This document shows positions 8,712 through 17,076 of a DNA stretch of 64,000 nt, piece after piece. The translations under genes were made by a program, and so were the position numbers. Origin of the DNA: Sphingobacteriales bacterium 46-32 (lineage in GTDB: Bacteria > Bacteroidota > Bacteroidia > Chitinophagales > Chitinophagaceae); NCBI GenBank assembly GCA_001898485.1, contig MKTY01000008.1:1-64000 (forward strand), read 5' to 3'. The notes under the pieces are model-generated. The model was not told the DNA's origin. It saw nothing but the letters and a program-made list of their open reading frames with translations, and did not search any database. Position 1 is the stretch's first letter. Every line of letters starts with the position of its first letter.

Positions 8712-9400
8712 GAGCCAGTGACCAGCAGTTATCTCAATCCGGTTAAGTTGATTGGTGACCGTCCGCGACAGGATGATCAGCAAATATTTAAAGGTATCTA
8801 ATGGATTTGCCGTACAGGTGCTCTCTGGAAAGATATGCCCAGGCGTTATCCTGCTTATTAAACCTGCACTCGCCGGTTCCGTAAGTGGGTGAGGCAAGTC
8901 ATTGGGAAAATATCTTGCTGCACCAGCTTAGGATCTGAAGGGAAGAAGTGAGACCGATCTACCGAAATAGACCCGGACGGTAGCTCTTCAGCCGCTAAAA
9001 AGGGCGTTGAAGTCGGAAAGACAAAACAGTGCAAGGGTTCCAAGATCATGGCAATAGCAGACCGAAATGGTCTTCATGTCCTCGTTTGTACACATAAAGC
9101 AAACACGCACGAGATTTAGCTTATTGTAAAAAGCAATCGGGCCAATTTGTCTGAATAAGCATTAAACGGATCATAGCCGAACACGCCTATGATAGCAACA
9201 AAGCTGATAAAAAAACTTCGAAAACAATAAGCAGAACCGATTGCGTCACATCGTTCTAATAGAAAATCATAACTAACAAAAGACGGCCATCCCTTACGCA
9301 GTTATCATAACCGATAGTATACAGGAGATATTTTTTAAAGAAGTAAATCAGTCTTTGGATTGCCATCGCTATGAAACTAAAAATAACGATAAAAAAGAAG
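8712..9400 (+). pseudogene. Degenerate IS5-family (IS427-like) transposase
   Basis: Reading the plus strand in pieces recovers most of an IS5-type transposase in order: GDRPRQDDQQIFKGI-stop-WICRTGALWKDMPRRY (from 8754), CTRRFRKWV near 8870, a frameshifted DLKGRSETDL near 8935, then [28 protein letters not shown] and ANTHEI-stop (to 9119), then AYDSNKADKKLRKQ, IASHRSNRK and TKDGHPLRSY (to about 9310). These match the family blocks [48 protein letters not shown] and AYDSDKLDKEL. Several in-frame stops and at least one frameshift make it a dead copy. Past about 9330 the match fades. I could not define terminal inverted repeats. Positions 9400-9690 hold nothing I recognise. Confidence 0.85.
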
Positions 9401-9690
9401 GTAAAGAGTTTTCTTCTGAACGTTTGTCGTTGATTACACTACCTGATATAGCCTTCCGAATTAAACGGTAACGACAATTATTTAAAAAGTCACCACAAAC
9501 TGTTTAATAATACTACTAGGTCACTGGCGGATGAATTCGAATTTGCTGACTGGCAACTATTTTCCGATACAAGTTGCTTTCTTCGTTTTAGCGATGGGAC
9601 GGTCTATACCTGCATGTCGTTCTGTGGTACGAGAGTTTTAACTTTTTTTGTAGGCGAGACGATGTATTTTAGTTACTAAATCTTTCCAAT

Positions 9691-10230
9691 ATGAAAATAA
9701 TTTTACCTATAGTCCTGTTATTTCTTTTTACAACTACCAAAGCGCAAATTCTAAAAGGTAGTTGGATGGCGGGTGGCAGTGCGGCTTTTACTTCTACCAC
9801 TCTACCGTCTGCTGATCAAAAGACAATGTCAGTAAAACTCTCGGGCAATGCGGGGTATTTCCTAGTAAATAAACTGGCAATAGGCCTGTCTCCAGAGTTT
9901 GAGTTTACATCTTTTAGAGAAAGAGATAATCCCCGTCAACAAGGTACTGTGGCGGCAGTAGGACCGTTTATTCGCTATTACGTTTTACAAGCTGCTGCGA
10001 AAACGAATATTTTTATTGAAAGCACTTATGCGTTTGGTGTACAAAAAATCGGCAGTATCGACCGCTATACTACAGGCACACTGGCCTTTTCAACTGGGTC
10101 GGCCGTATTCTTAACCCCATCGGTGGCGTTACAATTTATTGTCGGTTATCAGGTAAGAAAAACAGAAAGGAATTTATATCCGACTATGCGGAATATCAAT
10201 GCTGGTATTGGGTTTCAGATTCATTTCTGA
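9691..10230 (+). CDS. Porin-family outer membrane beta-barrel protein
   Basis: 179-aa secreted protein with a signal peptide (1-18, ending TTKAQ) and alternating hydrophobic strands ending in IGFQIHF, a C-terminal Phe typical of outer-membrane barrels. It resembles the gene at 24251-24790 (shared layout LKGSWMAGG versus EKGDWLVGG, and LAIGLSPEF versus LAVGANVTL), so the two look like distant paralogues of the small OmpW/porin-like family. Function unknown. It lies alone inside the decayed segment 8640-10899, between a dead transposase and a truncated gene. Start ATG 9691 fits the signal peptide. Confidence 0.8.
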   Translation: MKIILPIVLLFLFTTTKAQILKGSWMAGGSAAFTSTTLPSADQKTMSVKLSGNAGYFLVNKLAIGLSPEFEFTSFRERDNPRQQGTVAAVGPFIRYYVLQAAAKTNIFIESTYAFGVQKIGSIDRYTTGTLAFSTGSAVFLTPSVALQFIVGYQVRKTERNLYPTMRNINAGIGFQIHF

Positions 10231-10231
10231 G

Positions 10232-10570
10232 TCAGTCTGGCCGTTTTAGTAATACATGTGAATAGCTGCATAGGGATGGTAGCGGATATTTCAATAAAAG
10301 TTTTGTTTTTAGTTTTTCCAGATTGCGAATTATAGGTATCCTTTCATAATAACTATATCCAAAATAGCCGGTATATGATATTACTTCAAAATCGAGACCT
10401 TCAAAGCGAAGCAGGTTTTTTTGTGTAGGCCCCAGGCACCATTTATAGTGAGCTTTAAATTTTCCATGTTTTTCATGTTTACGAAAAGGCTGAACAAAGA
10501 GTAGATTTTTTTTGCTTACGGATTCCGGTAATATGTTATTAAGGAAAGTAGGTAGCTTTCGAAGTTTTAT
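10232..10570 (-). pseudogene. 5'-truncated gene fragment, methyltransferase-like C-terminus
   Basis: On the minus strand one frame is open for 112 codons, from just after a TAG (10571-10573) to a TGA at 10232-10234, with no start codon near its beginning. The translation has strongly protein-like composition (for example NLLFVQPFRKHEKHGKF, GLDFEVISYTGYFGYSYY and a C-terminal CSYSHVLLKRP). The last block resembles the C-terminus of class I SAM-dependent methyltransferases of polysaccharide or lipid loci, but this assignment is weak. I read it as the 3' end of a gene whose 5' part was lost. Its stop lies 2 nt after the stop of the convergent barrel gene. Confidence 0.55.
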
Positions 10571-10899
10571 CTATCTTATCATTATCATACATTGGTAATA
10601 TGGCTGGGTGAGAATACTATCTTCGCGACTTCAGTTTCGCTAATCAACTCGTTCTCCGCTGATGAATAAAGACTGGAAACAAAATAAATAACAGCTTTAG
10701 TATCTTTAATCGTCAGTTGTATCAGGAAGATGGGACACCGGACATCGCCACTTGGTTTGCCTCTATCGTCAATTTAGTTAATCAGGCTAGAGGTAGCTTG
10801 TTTTTATTCGGGCCTCTGATGGGGACCACTAGGGGTTAAGCGATTCTCAGGAACTTCGTTTATTTTTGATACAGCCTCTTATAATAAATAGGATTCAGC
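10571..10899. other. Gene-free, decayed intergenic stretch
   Basis: No complete gene seen. A plus-strand frame near 10705-10840 reads protein-like for about 40 codons (including PDIATWFASIVNLVNQARG) and then stops; it has no clear start and I cannot assign it. Composition is more AT-rich than the flanking genes, like the rest of the 8.6-10.9 kb segment. Confidence 0.4.
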
Positions 10900-11736
10900 C
10901 TAGTGTGCCTTCTTTTTCTTTAAGGCATTCAGAAAAGTACGCTCTACCGTCACCAGCCAGCTATTGCGCGCCATCCGCTGCATTCTTGCATCCAGTTGCA
11001 TACGATAACCGAAGTTTACCTTGGTATTGCTGTTGAATATGAGCTGAACTGCAGGCGCCAGGTCTACATACCAGGCTTTGCGGTCGAGCGACTGCTGAGC
11101 CAGCATTTCTGCATACAGGTTGAGGTTGGTTTGCTTATAACTTTTGTAGGTGACCGGCAACACCAGGTAGCCGGCAGACAGTGAATAGTTCATAACCTGA
11201 TAGATACGCGAAGGCTGGTACAGTACTTTATCTGTACGCGATGCGTGTAATACCTGCGTATGACTCACAGAAGCAGATACCGCCAGCTTATGCCAGAGTT
11301 GCGTAGCAATTAACCCTAATTGTACCCCGTCTTTATCGCCCTGCAACGACACTTCATCGAAATGAAAAGGGCTGCGCGTATAGGCTACTTCCCCAAATAC
11401 CGCCATCCGGAAATGAGAATGCAGATTGTCGTGCGATAAGAACCGGTACTTGCCATAGAGAAATACAGACTCCCAGCGTGTATTGCTGGTATGCATATCG
11501 GCAATAGTTGCACCTGCGGCTATCATCCAGTTCTTATTCAGTCCCAGCATGACCGATGGCTGATACCGCTGCATAGAACGGTAATAAGGCCGCTGTTTAC
11601 TGATACCATTTACACTGATTCTGGTACTCAGCGAGCGTGCGGGAATGTTTGAAGCAGGCTCGGTATATACATACAATTCCTGCCCATAGGCTATACCTGT
11701 TGTAAGCAGGCTTATGAGAAATAATATTTTTTTCAT
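10900..11736 (-). CDS. Outer membrane beta-barrel protein of the metal/thiol cluster
   Basis: 278-aa secreted protein: signal peptide 1-18 (ending IAYGQ), then an N-terminal part with YVYTEPASNIPARSLSTR and many amphipathic strands. It looks like an outer-membrane barrel of the kind found beside heavy-metal genes in Bacteroidota; I know no biochemical function. It is last in the minus-strand series HYC protein - HMA/Cys-rich - HMA - TlpA - this gene, 10 nt after the TlpA gene, so co-transcription is likely. The C-terminus is Lys-rich (NALKKKKAH), so the final barrel strand must end before residue 270. Family assignment is by pattern only. Confidence 0.75.
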   Translation of the reverse strand: MKKILFLISLLTTGIAYGQELYVYTEPASNIPARSLSTRISVNGISKQRPYYRSMQRYQPSVMLGLNKNWMIAAGATIADMHTSNTRWESVFLYGKYRFLSHDNLHSHFRMAVFGEVAYTRSPFHFDEVSLQGDKDGVQLGLIATQLWHKLAVSASVSHTQVLHASRTDKVLYQPSRIYQVMNYSLSAGYLVLPVTYKSYKQTNLNLYAEMLAQQSLDRKAWYVDLAPAVQLIFNSNTKVNFGYRMQLDARMQRMARNSWLVTVERTFLNALKKKKAH

Positions 11737-11746
11737 GGTAAAAGCA

Positions 11747-12241
11747 TCATTCCTGCAACAGCCGGGCTACGGCTTCGTCCAGTGCCTTCCCTTCGAGATC
11801 AATGGCCACCACATCTCCTTTTTTATTAATCAGAAAAGTAGTGGGCAATACAGAAACATTCCAGTCAAGAATGGTCTTACCCATATTACCGGCTGCATCA
11901 TTGACCTGCAGCCAGGTGATCCTGTCTTTTGTTATAGCTTTTTTCCAGGCGCTCTTTTCCTCATCGACCGATACACTGAAAATTTCAAACCCTTTTGGTT
12001 TGTATTTGGCATACAGTTTTGCGAGGTGTTTGTTGGCAGCGCGGCAGGGCATACACCAACTGGCCCAGAAATCAAGCAACACCACTTTACCTTTTAATGA
12101 AGCCAGGCTGATGGAGTCACCATTCACGGCAGGCAGCCGGATCTGCAGGCGGGGGTCGGAAATGTTAGCCGTTTCCTGGGCCTGCACATTATACAGGAGC
12201 AGGCTTAGGCCTATTGCAGCAATGATTTTATTTAAACGCAT
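11747..12241 (-). CDS. TlpA-family thiol-disulfide oxidoreductase
   Basis: Periplasmic thioredoxin-like protein of 164 aa with a signal peptide (1-22) and the redox motif WASWCMPC (Cys63, Cys66). The rest fits the TlpA/ResA fold: VVLLDFWASWC strand, a cis-Pro segment SVLPTTFLINKKGDVV and a closing LEGK. TlpA-like proteins keep Cys of secreted metal-binding or haem proteins reduced. Here it lies between genes for secreted Cys-rich HMA proteins and an outer-membrane protein, so a role in keeping CxxC metal sites reduced is a reasonable inference. It is 10 nt upstream of the outer-membrane gene. Family certain, partner inferred. Confidence 0.9.
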   Translation of the reverse strand: MRLNKIIAAIGLSLLLYNVQAQETANISDPRLQIRLPAVNGDSISLASLKGKVVLLDFWASWCMPCRAANKHLAKLYAKYKPKGFEIFSVSVDEEKSAWKKAITKDRITWLQVNDAAGNMGKTILDWNVSVLPTTFLINKKGDVVAIDLEGKALDEAVARLLQE

Positions 12242-12255
12242 TTATATTAATTAAT

Positions 12256-12289
12256 AATGAAGAGGTGTACAGACGCACACCTCTTCATT
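12256..12289. terminator. 13-bp perfect hairpin after the HMA gene
   Basis: AATGAAGAGGTGT (12256-12268) and ACACCTCTTCATT (12277-12289) are perfect inverted copies with an 8-nt loop, in the 59-nt gap between the HMA gene and the TlpA gene (minus strand). No long T-run follows, so it may be a partial terminator or an mRNA processing/stability hairpin inside the operon. Confidence 0.6.
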
Positions 12290-12300
12290 TACAAAAACCG

Positions 12301-12852
12301 TCAGATGGTCACATGATAAACCCGGGCTTCGGCAGTAATACCCTGACCTGCACAGCAAGACGCTGCTTTGCCAGATACCACACAGGCCATCTTATGTCCA
12401 TTGGTTATTTTCTTAAACTGTTTGGCTGTGATAAACCCTTTATCCAGTACTGTAATGGTCTGCTCGCCTTCCAGCACCTGATTTTTTACATCAAGAAAGT
12501 GGAAAGCCTCTTTTCCGATCATCACATGGGCGTCATCGCCCAGTTTTACAGCATTGAACCTGCCGGTGAGCTTCAGGCTGCCTACGGAAAAACCGGCATC
12601 TTCCACTGCTTTCCGGATACCATCGATATTTACATCCTGACCGGATTTAAATACAATGGCAAAGGAAGACGTGCGTATCTCCGATTTTACAGATTCCACA
12701 TAAGGCAATTCCAGCAATGCCTTATTGATTGCATTGCTGCACATGGCACAGGTAAGACCTGTAGCCTGCAACTGGGCTGTTTTAAAATCCTGTGCACGTG
12801 TAACCAGGCTGCCCACGGTTATCAGAACCAGCAACAAAACTCTTTTCATCAT
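12301..12852 (-). CDS. Secreted heavy-metal-associated (HMA) domain protein
   Basis: 183-aa protein with a signal peptide (1-20, ending VTRAQ) followed by an HMA domain (about 24-95) whose metal site is TCAMC (Cys35, Cys38). The remaining 90 residues include a Cys pair near residue 165 (KAASCCAGQ) and no other known domain. HMA domains bind Cu(I) or similar soft metals through the CxxC pair. It lies 15 nt downstream of a second HMA gene and upstream of the TlpA gene, so it belongs to a periplasmic metal-handling cluster. Whether it is a chaperone or a sink for metal cannot be told. Start: MM at the N-terminus, either Met possible. Confidence 0.85.
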   Translation of the reverse strand: MMKRVLLLVLITVGSLVTRAQDFKTAQLQATGLTCAMCSNAINKALLELPYVESVKSEIRTSSFAIVFKSGQDVNIDGIRKAVEDAGFSVGSLKLTGRFNAVKLGDDAHVMIGKEAFHFLDVKNQVLEGEQTITVLDKGFITAKQFKKITNGHKMACVVSGKAASCCAGQGITAEARVYHVTI

Positions 12853-12867
12853 TACTAAATTTACTGA

Positions 12868-13446
12868 TTAATGAGCATCATTGCAACAGCTCTTTACGTC
12901 TGCCCTGGCTATGCTTCCTTTTTCATCTTTACAGCAGGAAGCCTTATCTGCCTTGGCTGCATCTGCCTTACCGGCACTGCAGCAACCTTTTTCTTTGCAG
13001 GCAGCAGCATCTTTACAGCATCCTTTTTCCTTGCAGTCAGCCATGTCCTTACATTTGCCGTCTTTCATATCACAACCGGCGGCACAGCATGATTTTGCTT
13101 CTGTGGCAGCGGCAGCACGGTCATATTTGCAGCAGGCGTGCAGCTTATCATAAGCCGCATCGGTAGCTTTCACATCGCGGGTGTCATAGCCTACGGCAGC
13201 AACGGCGTTCTGTATTTTGGCCAGATCGGTAGTACCGCTTTTGTAGGTCACTTTAAGCTGTTTGGCATCCTTATCCCAGTCGGCACTGGTGGCTCCTGCG
13301 CCTTTTGCTGCCTTTTCAATAGATGATTTGCACATACCGCAGTTGCCTGATACAGCTACCGTTTCAGTGGTTTTTTTTTGCGCCATGGCGCTCATGCTGA
13401 TGGTAACAGAAAGAAGAGCTATAGAGAAAAAACGAATCGTTTTCAT
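12868..13446 (-). CDS. Secreted HMA-domain protein with metallothionein-like Cys-rich tail
   Basis: 192-aa protein. Signal peptide 1-22 (ending SAMAQ), HMA domain about 26-95 with GNCGMC (Cys36, Cys39), then a low-complexity tail of about 90 residues holding 16 Cys, mostly as CC pairs, with the word CKEKGCC twice and many Ala, Lys and Asp. The tail resembles a metallothionein-like metal store attached to a periplasmic chaperone domain (inference). It lies 15 nt upstream of the other HMA gene. A 12-bp inverted repeat (13457-13468 with 13562-13573) brackets its upstream region. The first HMA half is typical; the tail is the odd part. Confidence 0.87.
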   Translation of the reverse strand: MKTIRFFSIALLSVTISMSAMAQKKTTETVAVSGNCGMCKSSIEKAAKGAGATSADWDKDAKQLKVTYKSGTTDLAKIQNAVAAVGYDTRDVKATDAAYDKLHACCKYDRAAAATEAKSCCAAGCDMKDGKCKDMADCKEKGCCKDAAACKEKGCCSAGKADAAKADKASCCKDEKGSIARADVKSCCNDAH

Positions 13447-13456
13447 ATAATTTTTT

Positions 13457-13573
13457 ATTTAGAATAAACAGATCGGGAATAAAATCACTATCCGCAGGTT
13501 TCAGCGCTGCCTGGGCATGCGGATGCGAAGCTTCACGAAGAAGCGGTTAAGCAGCGTTGTATTTATTCTAAAT
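13457..13573. repeat. 12-bp inverted repeat upstream of the HMA genes
   Basis: ATTTAGAATAAA at 13457-13468 is mirrored exactly by TTTATTCTAAAT at 13562-13573. The first arm is 11 nt before the HMA/Cys-rich ATG and the second reaches into the last codons of the HYC gene. The arms could be a pair of operator half-sites or the ends of a hairpin; nothing more can be said. Confidence 0.4.
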
Positions 13574-13960
13574 CCGGAAAACGCGGTTTTGCAAATACGT
13601 ATCCTGTCCGGAAAGTAAAGGCGGGGAATGATTATACCAGTGAGAATTAACTGGTGTATTAAAAAAATCTGCACAGAGATAAACAGAAAGTTCTGCAACA
13701 GGTGCAGACAGCTGTGTGAGCGAAAAACCGATTTGATAAGCAGCCTGCTGGTCATCGTCCAGCTTATAAACCTTCACTTCATCGTGACAGCAGCCATGCG
13801 ATTTGCTGATATGCATACCGCATTTGCCGCATTGCTTGCTTTCTGCCGCATAAAACTGCGTTGAAGCCAGCCGGTTCATACAGTAATGATAATTGACCAC
13901 CACACCGGTAGTAACCAGCAGGTATAAAACGGTCAATATGCCAACAGCTATTTTTCTCAA
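13568..13960 (-). CDS. HYC_CC_PP-type small membrane protein, TTG start
   Basis: Small protein with one N-terminal membrane segment (VGILTVLYLLVTTGVVV) followed by NYHYCMN, a CGKCG pair and HGCCHDE. This HYC...CC layout is the Bacteroidota family named HYC_CC_PP, found beside HMA and copper genes; its function is unknown, though Cys and His point to metal binding. An ATG at 13999 would give 143 aa, but an exact -7 box TATCTTTG lies downstream of that ATG at 13976-13969, so the transcript should begin near 13963. I therefore place the start at TTG 13960, giving 130 aa beginning (L/M)RKIAVGIL, which also fits the membrane segment. It is first in the minus-strand metal/thiol cluster. Confidence 0.75.
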   Translation of the reverse strand: MRKIAVGILTVLYLLVTTGVVVNYHYCMNRLASTQFYAAESKQCGKCGMHISKSHGCCHDEVKVYKLDDDQQAAYQIGFSLTQLSAPVAELSVYLCADFFNTPVNSHWYNHSPPLLSGQDTYLQNRVFRI

Positions 13961-13968
13961 GATGAAAA

Positions 13969-13976
13969 CAAAGATA
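13969..13976 (-). promoter_or_regulatory. Promoter -7 box TATCTTTG before the HYC gene
   Basis: The minus strand reads TATCTTTG, an exact TAnnTTTG match, ending 8 nt before the TTG start at 13960. It excludes the upstream ATG at 13999 as a start if this is the working promoter. Confidence 0.55.
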
Positions 13977-14046
13977 AAGCTCGGTTGTAATACCTGCAAT
14001 GATCTTTATCAATCTTAACATTTTCACCTGCGCACAGCACTGACAA

Positions 14047-16134
14047 TCAATTGACAAAGCTCCAGTAGATGCCAAAACGCATCACCAGGCCGGGATAGGG
14101 ATAGCCGGCAGATTCGATGATATTATTGGTAAACCCAAAGCCATTTTTCGTATTGGCCGTATTCAGGTTTTCTGCGCGGAAATAAAATTTAAACGATCTG
14201 ATCCGGAAATGTACATAACCGGTGATATGAGGTACCTGGTTGCGGATAGTGGTAGTATCCTGGTACTGAAAGCGGCCAAGTACAGGTGAATAGGCATCTC
14301 CTTTATAAGGCGTATGATACCTTACTTCTGCACCAAAGGCAATATTAAGATTGGGGAAGCCCAGTTTACCCTCATACCCAATCCTGTTGCGGGTAAACAC
14401 AGCCGGCAGGTTTACCGGGGCATTGCCAATCACCTGCTGCAGATATACATCGGCATGCCATTTCCAGTTGCGGCCCAGACTGATGGTCTTCTGTATGGCG
14501 ATCTGCAGCGTATTGAATACGGTACCTTCCTGAGCCAGCTCGTACCAGTTTTTGAGATAGGTATAATTGGTAAGCAGATAATAATGGCCGGAAAGCTTTA
14601 ATTGCAATGCAGGCTGATAGAGCGCTGCAGAAAGATGCAGGATATTTTCTTTTTTCAGGTCGAGGGCTGTAGCTCCAAGATAAAAACTGCTGCGATTATC
14701 GAAGACAAAAGAAGGGCGCCGGTTGGTATTCTCAAAACCGAGCTTTACATACCCGCGGCGTTTGCCCACATACCGCTGCAGACTGGCAATAGCCGAATAG
14801 TCACCGGCATTGAGACCGGCAAAATAAAGTTTGCCATTGGCCTCTATATCCCATTTCTGATTACGGGTGCGGTTGCGGTATTCGGCATGCCCGTAGATAT
14901 TGTAAAAGTTGAAGGTTCCCTTCAGGTTTTGTAACTGAAGATTCTGGTAAGCCGCTCCTACCCGGAAGAACTGCTGCAGATTCTTTTCATCGGGGTACTG
15001 ATAAATCGAAAAATCATTGAGTATTTCCCGCCATTTATCCTGTACCAGTACGGTATCGATTGGTAAGGAGAACGTAAGCCCATAATGATCTTTATAATAG
15101 GTTGAATCGCCTACATAGTCACGGAAATTGTATTTGTGCTGGGCAAGCTGGAAAGTATGCTCAAAACGGAGCCGGGGAAAAAACAGTGGCACCACACTGG
15201 AGTCGGTTACCAGTGAATCTTTGCGGCCCAGGTCATACTGCTGGCGGAGCAGCACGGTAAAATCGCTGTACCGGTTGCCAGTACCCACATCGGTCGAAAA
15301 GAAATTGGAACCATATACAGGGTCGCCGCCCAGCTTGGTATTGATATTGAACCGGTCCTTATATACCGGATCGTTGAGAAAATCAGCCGTATCCAGTATA
15401 CCCCCATTCTCTCCTACCTGCAGCTTATTGCCCTGCAGTATGAGGTAGGCGTTGTATCGCTTCTTTACCGACTGATACCAGGAGGTGAGCAGGTAATTGT
15501 TATGATTCGATTTCTGGTTTTTAAAAAAACCGGGTGAGTTGATCAGGCGGTACTGAAACAGGAAATTCCAGTTTGGTTTAATGTTTTGCGTGTGTACGAT
15601 CTCAATGATCTGTTCGGCTCTTGAAGCGATCTGGTAATTGAGTTCGGAATAAGGCCTGGTGGTATTAAAGAAACGGGCTTTATCGGTTGTCCACTTATAA
15701 ATATCAAATGCATGAAAGCCCGGATCCCAGCCAGACTGCATCAATGGATCAAACAAAAGAGAACGGGCAGCGGTACCATTATTGCCTAACCATATATAGG
15801 TAGCTGGTAAGGGAAAGCGCAGCGAGTAATCGTTGATCGACGAATCGAGGAGATAATTGCGCGTAGAGTCAAGATACCTGAAACGGATGGTAATAGAATC
15901 TTCGTTATTGTCGCGCCGCTTAAGACTGTCTGTATTAGCCCCTCCCGACATACTACGTCCAAAACTACGCAGACGCCCGCCGGCACCCCGCAATACCGGA
16001 TTTTGCGCCAGGAGTGCATCACTGATACCCAGCAGCAGGACCAGCATTACAACGACCTGCCAGTGCCGATGGGCAGCTGAACGGTTGTTTTTTTTATTTA
16101 AGAATGACAGATATTGACTGTGGTAGTTGGCCAT
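14047..16134 (-). CDS. Putative porin (Bacteroidota large outer-membrane barrel)
   Basis: 695-aa outer-membrane protein. An unusually long N-terminal region precedes the hydrophobic signal core (VVVMLVLLLGISDALLAQ, about residues 27-44); an internal start nearer the core is possible, but I see no Met there before the core itself. The mature part has many aromatic beta-strands and matches the Bacteroidota putative-porin family (for example TYIWLGNNGTAARSLLFDP near the N-terminus and a C-terminal RFGIYWSFVN barrel strand). No plug or TonB region is present, so it is a pore or structural barrel rather than a TonB receptor. It lies 99 nt after the purine nucleoside phosphorylase gene. Substrate unknown. 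Confidence 0.82.
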   Translation of the reverse strand: MANYHSQYLSFLNKKNNRSAAHRHWQVVVMLVLLLGISDALLAQNPVLRGAGGRLRSFGRSMSGGANTDSLKRRDNNEDSITIRFRYLDSTRNYLLDSSINDYSLRFPLPATYIWLGNNGTAARSLLFDPLMQSGWDPGFHAFDIYKWTTDKARFFNTTRPYSELNYQIASRAEQIIEIVHTQNIKPNWNFLFQYRLINSPGFFKNQKSNHNNYLLTSWYQSVKKRYNAYLILQGNKLQVGENGGILDTADFLNDPVYKDRFNINTKLGGDPVYGSNFFSTDVGTGNRYSDFTVLLRQQYDLGRKDSLVTDSSVVPLFFPRLRFEHTFQLAQHKYNFRDYVGDSTYYKDHYGLTFSLPIDTVLVQDKWREILNDFSIYQYPDEKNLQQFFRVGAAYQNLQLQNLKGTFNFYNIYGHAEYRNRTRNQKWDIEANGKLYFAGLNAGDYSAIASLQRYVGKRRGYVKLGFENTNRRPSFVFDNRSSFYLGATALDLKKENILHLSAALYQPALQLKLSGHYYLLTNYTYLKNWYELAQEGTVFNTLQIAIQKTISLGRNWKWHADVYLQQVIGNAPVNLPAVFTRNRIGYEGKLGFPNLNIAFGAEVRYHTPYKGDAYSPVLGRFQYQDTTTIRNQVPHITGYVHFRIRSFKFYFRAENLNTANTKNGFGFTNNIIESAGYPYPGLVMRFGIYWSFVN

Positions 16135-16232
16135 GTCGGGGATGCACTGGTTTATCGCATGGGGAGCCAGGCTACTGGTTCCTGCGCGAGCGCAAATTAC
16201 TGCGGCAGAGGCAGATTCTGGGTTTAAAATTG

Positions 16233-17057
16233 TTAAATGGTCCTGACCAGCTCTTTAAACAATAGAGCCAGCTTGGGCTCGGCTTCTTTGGCTGCTGCCA
16301 GCACTTCTTCATGAGTAATCACATTCTCTTCTTCACGAATACCAATGTCGGTTACCACACTGGCCGCAAAAACATCGAGCCCCATATGTACGGCGGCAAT
16401 GGTTTCCTGAACGGTGCTCATGCCTACCACATCGCCTCCGGCAACGTGAATCAGTTTATATTCGGCCCGGGTTTCAAAAGTTGGTCCGGTCACTGCTACA
16501 TACACTCCTTCTTTCAAATCAAACCCGTTTTCTGCGCCTATAGCTTTTGCTGTATGAATGAGTTGTTTTTTATAAGGCTCACTCATATCCGGAAAACGCG
16601 GACCGAGTTCTGCAATGTTTTTACCGATCAGCGGGTTGGGGGTGAAAAAGCTCACATGGTCTCGGATGATCATAATATCACCTACATTAAAACCGGGGTT
16701 CACAGCGCCGGCTGCGTTTGACAACAGAACCGTTTTTACACCCAGGTATTTCATCACCCTAACAGGAAAGACCACTTCCTGCGGACTGTATCCTTCGTAA
16801 TAATGAAAACGGCCAGCCATGGCTACTACTTTTTTACCAGCCAGTTCGCCAAAAATGAGACGGCCGCTATGTCCTTCCACCGTTGATACGGGGAAATGAG
16901 GTATCTCGCCATAGGGCACTTCTGCTTCTATTGTTATTTCCCGGGTAAAATTGCCCAGGCCGCTGCCCAGCACAATGCCTACTTCGGGTATTGCAGCATA
17001 ACGTGTCTTCAGATAGCTGACTGTCTCCTGGATTTGCTGAAGGATCGGCGAACTCAT
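16233..17057 (-). CDS. punA: Purine-nucleoside phosphorylase
   Basis: Cytoplasmic trimeric-type purine nucleoside phosphorylase (274 aa), which splits inosine or guanosine with phosphate into base and ribose-1-phosphate for purine salvage. Visible family marks: VGIVLGSGLGNF (phosphate loop, about 27-38), the His of GRFHYYEG, LLSNAAGAVNP, VAVTGPTFETRAEY and the base-binding GGDVVGMSTVQE. Full family length. A promoter box TATATTTG lies at 17084-17077, about 19 nt upstream of the ATG. An AMP nucleosidase at 35935 acts in the same purine network. Confidence 0.95.
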   Translation of the reverse strand: MSSPILQQIQETVSYLKTRYAAIPEVGIVLGSGLGNFTREITIEAEVPYGEIPHFPVSTVEGHSGRLIFGELAGKKVVAMAGRFHYYEGYSPQEVVFPVRVMKYLGVKTVLLSNAAGAVNPGFNVGDIMIIRDHVSFFTPNPLIGKNIAELGPRFPDMSEPYKKQLIHTAKAIGAENGFDLKEGVYVAVTGPTFETRAEYKLIHVAGGDVVGMSTVQETIAAVHMGLDVFAASVVTDIGIREEENVITHEEVLAAAKEAEPKLALLFKELVRTI

Positions 17058-17076
17058 ATTTTTCGTTTCAATTGGG

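Noticed and set aside
8670-9049. Minus-strand frames of 63 and 75 codons
   Set aside because: They are antisense to the decayed transposase; the plus-strand match explains the sequence.
10690-10840. Plus-strand protein-like stretch with PDIATWFASIVNLVNQARG
   Set aside because: Only about 40 codons, no start, no known family; not enough to call a gene or pseudogene.
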